Assembly (NCBI GenBank): GCA_000531095.1
Contig: HG799463.1
Coordinates: 1,108,543 to 1,172,542, forward strand
Reading direction: 5' to 3'
Length of the DNA: 64,000 bases
Origin: Gemmata massiliana
GTDB taxonomy: Bacteria; Planctomycetota; Planctomycetia; Gemmatales; Gemmataceae
The notes beneath the pieces were generated by a model. The model was given only the letters and a program-made list of their open reading frames with translations, was not told the DNA's origin and did no database searches. This document shows positions 37,688-45,848 of this stretch, one piece after another (within the stretch, counting starts at the first letter, position 1; each line of letters begins with the position of its first letter). A program made the position numbers and the translations under genes.

Positions 37688-38719
37688 ATGACGTCACCGG
37701 CTCCCCAAGCGGAACCACTTCCGCCGCAGATGGTGCTGATGCAGATGCTGTTCGGCAAAGTGGTCACGCAGGCCGTCTCCATAGTGGCCCGGTTCAAGCT
37801 CGCCGACCAAATGGCCGCCGGTCCCAAAACGGCAGCCGAACTCGCCGGTCCCGCCGGCCTCAACGCCAAGCACCTCTACCGCGTGCTCCGCGCCCTGGCC
37901 GGATTGGGCGTATTGAAGGGCGACGACGGCGGGCGGTTCGCGCTCACGCCCGTGGGCGAGTTGCTCCGGACCGACGTTCCCGGTTCGATGCGGGCCATCG
38001 CGACCTACGTGTGCGATCCGTGGAGTTGGAAGGCGTGGGGCGACCTCGCCGGGAGCGTGCGGAGCGGCCAACCCGCGTTCGACCACGTGTTCGGTGAGGG
38101 CGTCTTCGACTACCTCGGCAAGCACCCCGACGAGTCCGCGACGTTCAACGAGGGCATGACCGGCTTCTCGCAGCAAGCCGCTGCCGCGATGCTGAAAGCG
38201 TATGACTTCGCCCCGTTCAACACGATCGTCGACGTCGGGGGCGGGCACGGTGCGATCCTGTGCGCGGTTCTGGGTACGAACACGAAGGCCCGCGGGGTCG
38301 TGTTCGACGCGCCGCAAGTGGTGGCCGGAGCACATGCCCCAATCAAAGCGGCGGGGCTGACCGATCGGTGCCGCGCGGAGGGCGGCGACTTCTTCAAGTC
38401 GGTGCCCGCGGGCGGCGACCTCTACGTGCTGAAGCACATCATCCACGACTGGAACGATGCGAAAGCGACGCAGATCCTCAAGTGCGTCCGCGCCGCGATC
38501 CCCGCAACGGGCAAACTACTGCTCGTGGAACTCGTGGTGCCGCCGGGCTTCGCGCCGAACTTCGCGCACGTCCTCGATCTGGAAATGATGGTGGTGTGCG
38601 ACGGCAAGGAGCGCACCGAACCGGAGTACCGCGAGCTGCTCGCCGGGGCGGGCTTCAAGCTCGCGCGCGTCATCCCCACCGAGGGGCCGCACAGCTTAGT
38701 CGAAGCCGTGCCGGTTTGA
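37688..38719 (+). CDS. SAM-dependent O-methyltransferase with dimerisation domain
   Basis: A 343-residue class I methyltransferase of the O-methyltransferase/hydroxyneurosporene type. The N-terminal winged-helix dimerisation domain (KTAAELAGPAGLNAKHLYRVL, LTPVGELL) spans about 20-105. The SAM site follows: IVDVGGGHGAIL (motif I), DAPQVV, and the catalytic-type region LKHIIHDWNDAKATQIL, where the His-Asp pair is the usual base. The C-terminal part is LLLVELVVPPG. The substrate is unknown, probably a small phenolic or polyketide-like molecule. Start at MTSPAPQAE; the upstream in-frame ATG at 37583 lacks domain support. Confidence 0.9.
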   Translation: MTSPAPQAEPLPPQMVLMQMLFGKVVTQAVSIVARFKLADQMAAGPKTAAELAGPAGLNAKHLYRVLRALAGLGVLKGDDGGRFALTPVGELLRTDVPGSMRAIATYVCDPWSWKAWGDLAGSVRSGQPAFDHVFGEGVFDYLGKHPDESATFNEGMTGFSQQAAAAMLKAYDFAPFNTIVDVGGGHGAILCAVLGTNTKARGVVFDAPQVVAGAHAPIKAAGLTDRCRAEGGDFFKSVPAGGDLYVLKHIIHDWNDAKATQILKCVRAAIPATGKLLLVELVVPPGFAPNFAHVLDLEMMVVCDGKERTEPEYRELLAGAGFKLARVIPTEGPHSLVEAVPV

Positions 38720-38741
38720 CGCGAGCGGCGGAATGACTTAC

Positions 38742-38778
38742 AACCCCCTTCGGGCGAATGTGTCGCCCGAAGGGGGTT
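38742..38778 (+). promoter_or_regulatory. Perfect 16-bp hairpin covering the rmlB Shine-Dalgarno
   Basis: AACCCCCTTCGGGCGA (38742-38757) pairs exactly with TCGCCCGAAGGGGGTT (38763-38778), with a 5-nt loop, ending 2 bp before the rmlB ATG. The descending arm includes AAGGGGG, the only Shine-Dalgarno-like sequence. It can act as a terminator for the upstream methyltransferase gene and also mask the ribosome site. Confidence 0.75.
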
Positions 38779-38780
38779 TC

Positions 38781-39794
38781 ATGCCGACAGTTCTGGTTAC
38801 CGGCGGGGCGGGGTTCATTGGCTCGAACTTCGTGCGCCACCTGCTCGCAACGGACGCGACCGTTTCGGTCATCAATTTCGACGCGCTCACATACGCCGGC
38901 AACCTGGCCAACCTCGCAGACCTCCACGGCCATAAGCGGTACACGTTTATTAAGGGCGACGTTACCAGCCGCGATCAGGTGCGCGCTGCGCTCCAGCACG
39001 ACGTAACGGACATCATCCACTTCGCGGCGGAAAGTCACGTCGACCGCAGCATTCAGGATAGCGGTCCGTTCGTGCGCACGAACGTGATCGGCACCCAGGT
39101 TCTCCTCGACGCGGCCCGCGAGTTTCGGGTCAACAAGTACGTTCAGGTTTCGACGGACGAAGTGTACGGAAGCCTCGGCGCGACCGGCTTTTTCACCGAA
39201 GAAACGCCACTGCACCCGAACAGCCCGTACTCCGCGAGCAAAGCCGGTGCGGACATGCTGGTGCAAGCGTACCAGCACACGTTCGGGCTGCCGGCCGTCA
39301 TCACGCGGTGCTCGAACAACTACGGCCCGTACCAGTTCCCCGAGAAGCTGATTCCGCTGTTCGTCACGAACCTACTCAACGACATCCCGGTTCCGGTGTA
39401 CGGCGACGGCCAACAAGTCCGCGACTGGATTCACGTGCTCGATCACTGTCGCGGGGTCGAGGCCGCGTGGCGAAAAGGCACGCCCGGCGAGGTTTACAAC
39501 TTCGGCGGCCGGTGCGAGATGCCGAACCTCGAACTGACGAAATTGCTGATCCGTTTGCTCGGCAAGCCCGAGTCCCTCATCCGGTATGTGGAAGACCGCC
39601 TCGGTCACGACCGCCGCTACGCGATCGACTGCGCGAAAGCCGAGCGCGAACTCGGCTGGTCCCCCCAAGTGAGTTTCGACGCGGGGCTGGCGGAAACGAT
39701 CGCGTGGTACCAGGCGAACGCGGCGTGGGTCGCGACGATCAAGAACAAAGACTACATGAGCTACTACGAGAAACAGTACGGCAGCAAACTCTAA
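38781..39794 (+). CDS. rmlB: dTDP-glucose 4,6-dehydratase
   Basis: A 337-residue extended SDR that turns dTDP-glucose into dTDP-4-keto-6-deoxyglucose. NAD-binding VTGGAGFIGSNFVRHLL is at residues 5-21. Active site residues are S-T-D-E (STDEVYG, with the Asp-Glu pair) and YSASK (Tyr-x-x-x-Lys), then RCSNNYGPYQFPEKLIPLF and VRDWIHVLDHCRG. The order and length are normal. Followed after a 100-bp hairpin region by rmlA, so it feeds deoxysugar synthesis. No rmlC or rmlD is in the window. Confidence 0.97.
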   Translation: MPTVLVTGGAGFIGSNFVRHLLATDATVSVINFDALTYAGNLANLADLHGHKRYTFIKGDVTSRDQVRAALQHDVTDIIHFAAESHVDRSIQDSGPFVRTNVIGTQVLLDAAREFRVNKYVQVSTDEVYGSLGATGFFTEETPLHPNSPYSASKAGADMLVQAYQHTFGLPAVITRCSNNYGPYQFPEKLIPLFVTNLLNDIPVPVYGDGQQVRDWIHVLDHCRGVEAAWRKGTPGEVYNFGGRCEMPNLELTKLLIRLLGKPESLIRYVEDRLGHDRRYAIDCAKAERELGWSPQVSFDAGLAETIAWYQANAAWVATIKNKDYMSYYEKQYGSKL

Positions 39795-39796
39795 CG

Positions 39797-39883
39797 GGCG
39801 AACGGCCGGTGTGAGCCGGCCGGTGAACGGGCAGCGCGGAGTGCGTGTTCGTCTCACCGGCCGGCTCACACCGGCCGTTCGCC
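39797..39883. repeat. Inverted repeat with perfect 30-bp arms between rmlB and rmlA
   Basis: Arms at 39797-39826 and 39854-39883 are exact reverse complements (starting GGCGAACGGCCGGTGTGAG), with a 27-nt loop. It begins 2 bp after the rmlB stop and ends just before GGAG of the rmlA Shine-Dalgarno. No T-run follows, so it is not a standard terminator; it may adjust rmlA relative to rmlB, or be a dispersed repeat. Confidence 0.9.
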
Positions 39884-39893
39884 GGAGACCCCC

Positions 39894-40622
39894 ATGTCCA
39901 TTCGCGGCGTAATTCTGGCGGGCGGTAAAGGCACCCGCATGGGTGAACTGACGCGCGTGACGAACAAGCACCTGCTCCCGGTCGGCGCGTGGCCGATGGT
40001 GTACCACCCGCTGAAGAAGCTCACCGGGGCCGGAGTGCAGGAGGTTCTGCTCGTGTCGGGCACCGAGCACATGGGCGACTTCGTGGAACTGCTCGGCTCC
40101 GGGCGCGACCACAACTGCCGCCTCACGTACCGGGTCCAGGACGAAGCCGGCGGGATCGCCCAGGCGCTGGGATTGGCGGAGCACTTCTGCATGGGCAGTC
40201 GGTCGCTCGTGCTCCTCGGCGACAACATCTTCCGCGACCCGCTGGTTCCCCTCTTGGAGAAAGCGAACACTCGTCCGGATTGGGCATGGATCGGTTTGAA
40301 GCAAGTGCCGGACCCCGGGCGTTATGGCGTGGCCGAATTGAAGGGCGATCAAGTTGTGGGAATTGAGGAGAAGCCCGAAAACCCCAAGAGTGACTTCGCG
40401 GTCGTCGGGATCTATATCTACCCGCCGGACGTGTTCGGCCTCATCAAGACACTTAAGCCGAGCCGCCGAAATGAGTTAGAAATCACGGATGTCAACAATC
40501 ACTACATCAATCAGGGACGAATGGGTTGTTTTAGGCTGGATGGGTATTGGACTGACGCCGGAACTCTCGACAGCCTTGATTATTCAAACGAACTGGTGCG
40601 TAAAGAGCCGCCCCGGTTCTGA
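39894..40622 (+). CDS. rmlA: Glucose-1-phosphate thymidylyltransferase (RmlA-like nucleotidyltransferase)
   Basis: A 242-residue NTP-transferase. The nucleotide site is ILAGGKGTRMGELTRVTNKH (G-G-x-G-T-R), followed by HLLPVGAWPMVYHPL, LLGDNIFRD (metal-binding Asp), VVGIEEKPENPKSD and RLDGYWTDAGTLDSL. It makes dTDP-glucose from glucose 1-phosphate and dTTP. Typical RmlA is about 290 residues; this one lacks the C-terminal helical extension, which resembles short archaeal-type members. GGAG lies 6 bp before the ATG. Pathway partner of rmlB. Confidence 0.93.
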   Translation: MSIRGVILAGGKGTRMGELTRVTNKHLLPVGAWPMVYHPLKKLTGAGVQEVLLVSGTEHMGDFVELLGSGRDHNCRLTYRVQDEAGGIAQALGLAEHFCMGSRSLVLLGDNIFRDPLVPLLEKANTRPDWAWIGLKQVPDPGRYGVAELKGDQVVGIEEKPENPKSDFAVVGIYIYPPDVFGLIKTLKPSRRNELEITDVNNHYINQGRMGCFRLDGYWTDAGTLDSLDYSNELVRKEPPRF

Positions 40623-40974
40623 TCCTACCGTAGAACACCTCCCAGTTTTCGCCTTACAGTAAACACTTGACAGAAAATTGCCGGCTTTCAAAAGCCGGCA
40701 CACACCTTGCGATCCGACCCGTTATAGTTGAGTAGTCCCGCCTCCGTATCTGTTTGCGCTTGAGCTTATTTTTGAGGTCCGCGTCAGAATCTGATGCGGA
40801 ATCTGTCTGTTCACGTATTTGCAACCGTCATTCTGTGGCCGAGCACCGCTCGAACCACCGAATCGCAATCGCGTGTCGACTTCGAGTGCAAGTAGTTGGT
40901 TCACGGGTCGTCCCTGTATCGGTTCCATTGGAACTTGCCCCTCTACCGCTCCGCTAAACCCGGAGGGTATCACG
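40623..40974. other. Intergenic region, 352 bp, with a short perfect hairpin
   Basis: A 9-bp perfect hairpin (GCCGGCTTT / AAAGCCGGC, 2-nt loop) lies at 40680-40699 but has no T-run. TTGACA occurs just upstream at about 40667-40672 without a matching -10. No gene or RNA family recognised; the rest is leader of the PEP-CTERM-like gene, whose GGAGGG is at 40962-40967. Confidence 0.4.
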
Positions 40975-41724
40975 ATGATGAACACACTTTGTTGCCGGGG
41001 TCTCAAACTCGTCTTGGGCGCTGCACTTGTGGCTTTCCTGACTCAAGGAGAAGCCCGTGCCGCATTCATGGTTACGGTTAATGGCTCAGTAGTCGCCATC
41101 GATGGCGGTGCGGGTGACCTGAACCCGACCGGTCACGAAGTGACGTTCGCCGGCACCGTGAATGGGTACAAGATTCAGCTTCAGGCTCGCTCCCAATCTG
41201 GGGGAGGAAGTGGTGGTGGAAGCGGGAGCAGTGGATACCGAGCCGGAATCGATCTCCTGGATCTCCAGGTCATTGGAGACAACCCCACCGGCCCGCTGAC
41301 GATCACGCTTTCGGACACCTATAGTCTTCCGGGAAGCGGACTTGGGACTTACGATCTAGTCAGCCAACTGAACCGGGATTCGATCCCGGGCTACTCCACC
41401 TCGGGCACGGTGTCACTCGCCACAACCGCCACTAGCGGAAGCGGTTCGGGGGGAGGGTCGACGCCCGACGTCTCGCTGTCGCCGGGCCAAAGCTCCGGAA
41501 CGTCGAGCGGCTCGTTCCCGTCAACATCGAACGATTACAACCTCGGCCAAACGGTTGTGGTTGATGGTCTCGGTAACGGCGACGGTGTGCAAGTGAGCGG
41601 CGGAAGTGTGGTTCACGCCCCTGCCCCCGCATCCGCGGTCCTGCTGCTGAGTGGGGCGCCGTTCTTGATGATGTTCCGCCAGTTCCGCCGCGGGCAGAAT
41701 CGCTCGGTTCAGCCGGTTATCTGA
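40975..41724 (+). CDS. PEP-CTERM-like secreted surface protein
   Basis: A 249-residue protein. Two adjacent ATGs (40975, 40978) follow GGAGGG. Signal peptide LKLVLGAALVAFLTQGEARA, then a Gly/Ser-rich mature region with repeated SGGGSGGGSGSS-type stretches and beta-strands. The C-terminus is APAPASAVLLLSGAPFLMM then FRQFRRGQ: a short proline motif, a membrane helix and an Arg-rich tail, the layout of PEP-CTERM sorting signals with PAPAS in place of PEPS. The exosortase is not in the window. A bidirectional terminator follows. Confidence 0.8.
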   Translation: MMNTLCCRGLKLVLGAALVAFLTQGEARAAFMVTVNGSVVAIDGGAGDLNPTGHEVTFAGTVNGYKIQLQARSQSGGGSGGGSGSSGYRAGIDLLDLQVIGDNPTGPLTITLSDTYSLPGSGLGTYDLVSQLNRDSIPGYSTSGTVSLATTATSGSGSGGGSTPDVSLSPGQSSGTSSGSFPSTSNDYNLGQTVVVDGLGNGDGVQVSGGSVVHAPAPASAVLLLSGAPFLMMFRQFRRGQNRSVQPVI

Positions 41725-41797
41725 CTGAGCAACAATTTGCACAAGTCTGTGCGGGCTGGCTCTCAGTCCGCATGTGGTGCTCGTTGAATGGACGCCC

Positions 41798-41843
41798 AAA
41801 AACGAACGAGCGGCGACCTTGTAGTCGCCGCTCGTTCGTTTTT
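41798..41843. terminator. Bidirectional terminator between converging genes
   Basis: A perfect 20-bp stem (AAAAACGAACGAGCGGCGAC at 41798-41817 with its complement at 41824-41843), 6-nt loop. The A-run on one side and T-run on the other serve both the PEP-CTERM-like gene (+) and trxB (-), which converge here. Confidence 0.92.
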
Positions 41844-41858
41844 GTACCCCGCGGATGT

Positions 41859-42923
41859 TCAAATCAGCCCGTGGTGCCCCAGGTAGCGTTCGGCGTCGAG
41901 TGCGGCCATGCACCCGGTGCCGGCCGCGCTAACGGCCTGGCGGTAGTAATCGTCGGCCACGTCCCCGGCCGCGAACACGCCTTCCACGCTCGTGTAAGTG
42001 CGAGCCAGCGTCGTCCACTGGATGTAACCGCTCGCGTTCAGTTCCAACTGGTCGCCGAGGAACCCGACGTTCGGCGTGTGGCCGATCGCCAGGAACAGGC
42101 CGCTCGCGGGGAGTTCTTCCTTTTCACCGGTCTTGTTGTTCTTCACGCGAACGGCGGTCACACCCTTCTTGTCGTCGCCGATCACTTCTTCGACTTCCGT
42201 GTGCCACTTGATGCCGATCTTCGAGTTCGACGCCGCACGCTCGGCCATGATCTTGCTCGCGCGGAGCACGTCGCGCCGGACGAGCAGGTGAACGTTGCTG
42301 GCGAACTTCGTGAGGTACCCGGCCTCTTCCACCGCGGTGTCGCCGCCGCCAACAACGACGATCGGCTGGTTCTTGAACCGCGGCAGCGCCCCGTCGCACA
42401 CCGCGCACGCGGACACGCCCCGGTTCTTGTACTTGTCCTCGCTCGGCAGCCCGAGGTAGTTGGCCCGGGCGCCGGTCGCGATGATGAGCGTGTGCGCCTG
42501 GGCGGTGCTTCCATCGTGCAGCGTGACCGTGAACGGTTTGTTCTTCAGGTCGACCTTCACCACGTCTTTCGATTCGACGCGGGTGCCCACGTTCCGCGCC
42601 TGCTGCCGGGCAAGAGCCACCAGTTCCGGACCGTTGATGCCGTGCGTCGGCTGCTCCTTGTTGGCCGTCACCCAGTACGGCTGGTCGTCTTCCTTCAGGG
42701 CGGTCTTCAGATACTGCCGAGTGTCGCCCGCGGGCCACGTCGGGAAGTTCTCGACTTCCGTCGTGAGCGCGAGTTGACCGAGCGGCAGCGTGCCGTTCTC
42801 CTGGTTCTTCTTGTCGTAGGGGTTCCCCTCGAACACGAGCGGGTTGAGGTTCGCGCGGGCGGCGTAGATGGCGGCCGTCCACGCGGCCGGACCGGAACCG
42901 ATGATGATGACGTTTTCGGGCAT
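41859..42923 (-). CDS. trxB: Thioredoxin-disulfide reductase
   Basis: A 354-residue FAD/NADPH flavoenzyme that reduces thioredoxin. FAD site [19 protein letters not shown] at the start, redox pair CAVC (in [14 protein letters not shown], about residue 150), NADPH site [16 protein letters not shown], and ending [20 protein letters not shown] with the last FAD motif. CAVC replaces the more usual CATC, a known variant. It is slightly longer than E. coli TrxB. Convergent with the PEP-CTERM-like gene across a shared terminator. Confidence 0.97.
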   Translation of the reverse strand: MPENVIIIGSGPAAWTAAIYAARANLNPLVFEGNPYDKKNQENGTLPLGQLALTTEVENFPTWPAGDTRQYLKTALKEDDQPYWVTANKEQPTHGINGPELVALARQQARNVGTRVESKDVVKVDLKNKPFTVTLHDGSTAQAHTLIIATGARANYLGLPSEDKYKNRGVSACAVCDGALPRFKNQPIVVVGGGDTAVEEAGYLTKFASNVHLLVRRDVLRASKIMAERAASNSKIGIKWHTEVEEVIGDDKKGVTAVRVKNNKTGEKEELPASGLFLAIGHTPNVGFLGDQLELNASGYIQWTTLARTYTSVEGVFAAGDVADDYYRQAVSAAGTGCMAALDAERYLGHHGLI

Positions 42924-43120
42924 GGGTGAGGAGTTTTGGGTGTTTGGTGTTAGTCGCTTCGCGGGCCGCAGCCATCCAACGGAGTCGGTGTCGCCGCACG
43001 GAGCCGTCGTGCTATTCTAGAGGGACACGGCACTATGTCTGAATCGGCGTTGCATAGGCGAACCATCGGCGTCTGCCAACAGCAGAAAAAATTCACCCCG
43101 AACCCCCGAACCCTCCACTG

Positions 43121-44416
43121 ATGCACGAGCGCCTGACCCACTTCCGCGAAATTCTCCGCTACGTCCCCCGGTTCCGCGACCGGGTGTTTGTCATCGCGAT
43201 CGACGGCGCCGTCGTCGAGGACGACAACTTCCCGAACCTGCTGCTCGACATCGCGCTGTTGCGCAGCCTGAGCATCCGCGTCGTGCTCGTCCACGGCGCC
43301 GCCCACCAGGTGAGGCGGTACGCGGAACTCATTAAAATGACCCCGTCGGACGTGGACGGCACCGGCATCACCGACCGCGAAACGCTGAACGTCGCGATCA
43401 GCGCGGCCAACCGCGTCACGCACGAGATCCTGGAGGGTCTGTCGGCGAACGACCTCCGGGCCGCGTGCCCCAACGCCGTGGTCGCGCACCCGGCCGGCAT
43501 CCTCGGCGGGGTCGATCAACTGTTCACGGGGCGCGTCGAGCGCGTCGACACGGAGCTGCTCCAGACGCTCCTCGAGCGCGACATCCTGCCAGTGGTCCCG
43601 CCCATCGGTATCGACGGGGCCGGGGCATCGTATCGACTGAATTCCGACGCGGTTGCGGTGGAAATCGCAAAATCCCTGCGCGCGGTGAAGCTCGTGTACC
43701 TCAACACCGAGGGCGGGGTCTCCGACGCGAAGGGCGTGATCCGCCAGATGACGATCCAGGAAGCGGATGCGTTCCTTAAAAAGAGCCGCCCCGACCTTCC
43801 GCCGGGGGCCAAACTGCCGCATACCAAACTGACGCACGCGCTCCGGGCCTGCAAGGAGGGCGTCGAGCGCGTCCACATCATCGACGGCCGCGAGCAGGAG
43901 GGGTTACTCGGTGAGGTGTTCTCGAACGAGGGCATCGGCACGCTGATCTACGCGAACGAGTACCAGGCGATCCGCGCGGCCCAGAAAAAGGACGTGCGCG
44001 CGGTCTACTCGCTGATCCAGCAGGGCACGCAGAACGACGAACTCGTGAAGCGCACGCGCGCCGAACTCGAAAAGGTCATCGGCGATTACTTCGTGTTCGA
44101 GGTGGACCGGAACGCGGTCGCGTGCGCGGCCCTGCACGTGTACCCCGAACAGAACATGGCGGAACTGGCGAGCGTGTTCGTTGACGCCCGGTACGAGAAC
44201 AAGGGCATCGGGGTGAAACTGATTCACTTCACCGAGGGCGTAGCCCGTGCGCGCGGGATCGCGAAACTGTTCTGCCTCTCGACTCAGGCGATCAACTACT
44301 TCATCCAGAAGGGCGGCTACAAACTCGGCACGCCGGACGATCTGCCCCCCGCGCGACGGGAGAAATACGACCAGAACCGGCGCAACTCGCAGGTGCTCAT
44401 CAAGATGCTGAACTGA
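43121..44416 (+). CDS. argA: N-acetylglutamate synthase (kinase-like domain fused to GNAT)
   Basis: A 431-residue enzyme for the first step of arginine synthesis, acetylating glutamate. The amino-acid kinase-like domain spans about 1-285 (VFVIAIDGAVVEDDN, VVLVHGAAHQV, PVVPPIGIDGAGASYRLNSD, NTEGGVSDAKG). A GNAT domain follows at about 290-431 (VFVDARYENKGIGVKLI, LFCLSTQAINYFIQKGGY). The domain order matches classical bacterial ArgA. Ends MLN. No other arginine gene is adjacent, so the pathway appears scattered, as is common in planctomycetes. Confidence 0.95.
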   Translation: MHERLTHFREILRYVPRFRDRVFVIAIDGAVVEDDNFPNLLLDIALLRSLSIRVVLVHGAAHQVRRYAELIKMTPSDVDGTGITDRETLNVAISAANRVTHEILEGLSANDLRAACPNAVVAHPAGILGGVDQLFTGRVERVDTELLQTLLERDILPVVPPIGIDGAGASYRLNSDAVAVEIAKSLRAVKLVYLNTEGGVSDAKGVIRQMTIQEADAFLKKSRPDLPPGAKLPHTKLTHALRACKEGVERVHIIDGREQEGLLGEVFSNEGIGTLIYANEYQAIRAAQKKDVRAVYSLIQQGTQNDELVKRTRAELEKVIGDYFVFEVDRNAVACAALHVYPEQNMAELASVFVDARYENKGIGVKLIHFTEGVARARGIAKLFCLSTQAINYFIQKGGYKLGTPDDLPPARREKYDQNRRNSQVLIKMLN

Positions 44417-44530
44417 GCGCGCCACCGCCGCGAGCACAATTAAAAACGAAATCGCGGGAGCGCCCGGCGTCCGATTCGTTCGGCGCACCGCACACACCCG
44501 CAGAAGTTACGCGATCACCTGCTCCGGCAA

Positions 44531-45526
44531 TCAGTCCGACATCCCGGAGCGCGAGGCCGTCGGGAACAGTTCATCGTCATCGTCCGGCAACCCCGGCAGT
44601 GCCTTCGCCCCCACCCCCACAGGTGTGGGGGCCGGTCCGTTGGCTTTCATCTTCGTGGCCAGAACTGCCTTGCGCCGATCCTTGTCGTCTGCGAGCCGGG
44701 CCTGAAGCCCCTTGGGGATCGCGTTCCAGGCCGTGGCCAGGTCCGTGAGCGTCTTCGCCGCGTTGAGCTTCTGGCGGTGCTGATCCTCGGGCGAAATTGC
44801 GTCGACCGGTTCAGCCGAGAGCCACCAGTCGAACAGCGGCTTCCAAAATGTCGGGCCGGGGTGATCGCACGTCTTCCCGTCCATCGCGGTACACCCACGA
44901 ACCTTCTCGACGCGGGCCGCGTGGTTCTCGACCTCCAGCCGGATCACCGCGTCGAACTCGTACTCGGTGTTCTCGCGCTGGTCGGTCTTCATCCCGACCT
45001 TCTTGATCTTGGCCTTCCCTCCGTCGTCAATGCGCTCGTACTCGCTCTTCACGCGCATTGTGGCGATACAGTGCGCCCGCGGGTCGGTGAGCGTGGTAAG
45101 CATCTTCCGCTGTTCCGGGGTGATTTTGGCCCACCCGCCGAACTTGTCGCCCTTGTTGGCCCGGGCGAACGCATCCACCTGTTCCATCGCGCCGTGCCAG
45201 GCGTGCGAGAGCGAGTCGAAGATGACGACGTCGAACCCGGCGCCGACGAGGTACTCGTAGCACTCGGCGTAGCCGGCCGGGTGCTGTTTTTCGTGCGGGA
45301 TCGGGCACACCTCGTACTCCCACTTCTCGCCGTCCATCTGGACGCCGTCGTAGAGACCGGCGGACTCGTTCTCCGAGTCGGCGATCACGATCTTCTTGCC
45401 GATGCCCGCGCGTTTGAGGGCGAACGCGAGCCGGAGCGCGGTAAACGTCTTGCCCGAGCCGCTCAACCCTTCGAGCGAGATCTTCAGCGGGCGGCGCTGG
45501 CGTTTTGCTTTGCGGACTTCAAACAT
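44531..45526 (-). CDS. Phage-type AAA ATPase (Sak4-like, RecA-fold)
   Basis: A 331-residue RecA-fold ATPase. The second ATG at 45526 is preferred: AGAGGG lies 9 bp upstream of it, whereas it abuts the first ATG (45535). Walker A is GLSGSGKT, Walker B is VVIFDSLSHAW, and a sensor-like IATMRVKSEYE and TDQRENTEYEFDAVIRLE follow, the pattern of AAA_24/Sak4 proteins that phages use for annealing and recombination. The C-terminus has a Pro/Gly-rich linker and an acidic tail (LPDDDDELFPT), a feature of proteins that bind SSB or DNA partners. No other phage gene is adjacent, so it is an orphan. Confidence 0.8.
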   Translation of the reverse strand: MFEVRKAKRQRRPLKISLEGLSGSGKTFTALRLAFALKRAGIGKKIVIADSENESAGLYDGVQMDGEKWEYEVCPIPHEKQHPAGYAECYEYLVGAGFDVVIFDSLSHAWHGAMEQVDAFARANKGDKFGGWAKITPEQRKMLTTLTDPRAHCIATMRVKSEYERIDDGGKAKIKKVGMKTDQRENTEYEFDAVIRLEVENHAARVEKVRGCTAMDGKTCDHPGPTFWKPLFDWWLSAEPVDAISPEDQHRQKLNAAKTLTDLATAWNAIPKGLQARLADDKDRRKAVLATKMKANGPAPTPVGVGAKALPGLPDDDDELFPTASRSGMSD

Positions 45527-45535
45527 GGTGTGCAT

Positions 45536-45848
45536 CCCTCTCGGGCGTCAGGAACGGGAACAACGGAACGACGGAACAACGGTACGCACCCATCCTCCCC
45601 GCGCCCCGGCCGGTAAAATATGTCCGCAAGTCCAGTAGTGGACGCAAAGGTGAAAACCGTGCCCGCAAAATCGGAACGCGCGCCGTTCTCGGGACAGCGG
45701 TCCCAGGAAAAGCAGAGAAAGGCGCTCAAACGATTCGCTGCTTGGCAGATCATTTCTCGTCAGCGATAATACTCGCGGTCGAACCTTCGACCGGAACCGG
45801 CGGTCCCTTGATTGAGGTACGCCGCCCCGACCACACTCGGACGCCCGC
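45536..45848. other. Intergenic region, 313 bp, with GGAAC-type short repeats
   Basis: Between divergent genes (Sak4-like ATPase and hsp70). At 45551-45580 the sequence is a degenerate GGAACNACGGAAC repeat, similar to the simple repeats at 17861 and 19994. No heat-shock element such as CIRCE was seen, and no gene. Confidence 0.4.

Noticed and set aside
39797-39883. Rho-independent terminator between rmlB and rmlA
   Set aside because: No T-run follows the hairpin and the two genes belong to the same pathway.
45536-45848. CIRCE element before hsp70
   Set aside because: No TTAGCACTC-N9-GAGTGCTAA-type inverted repeat is present.
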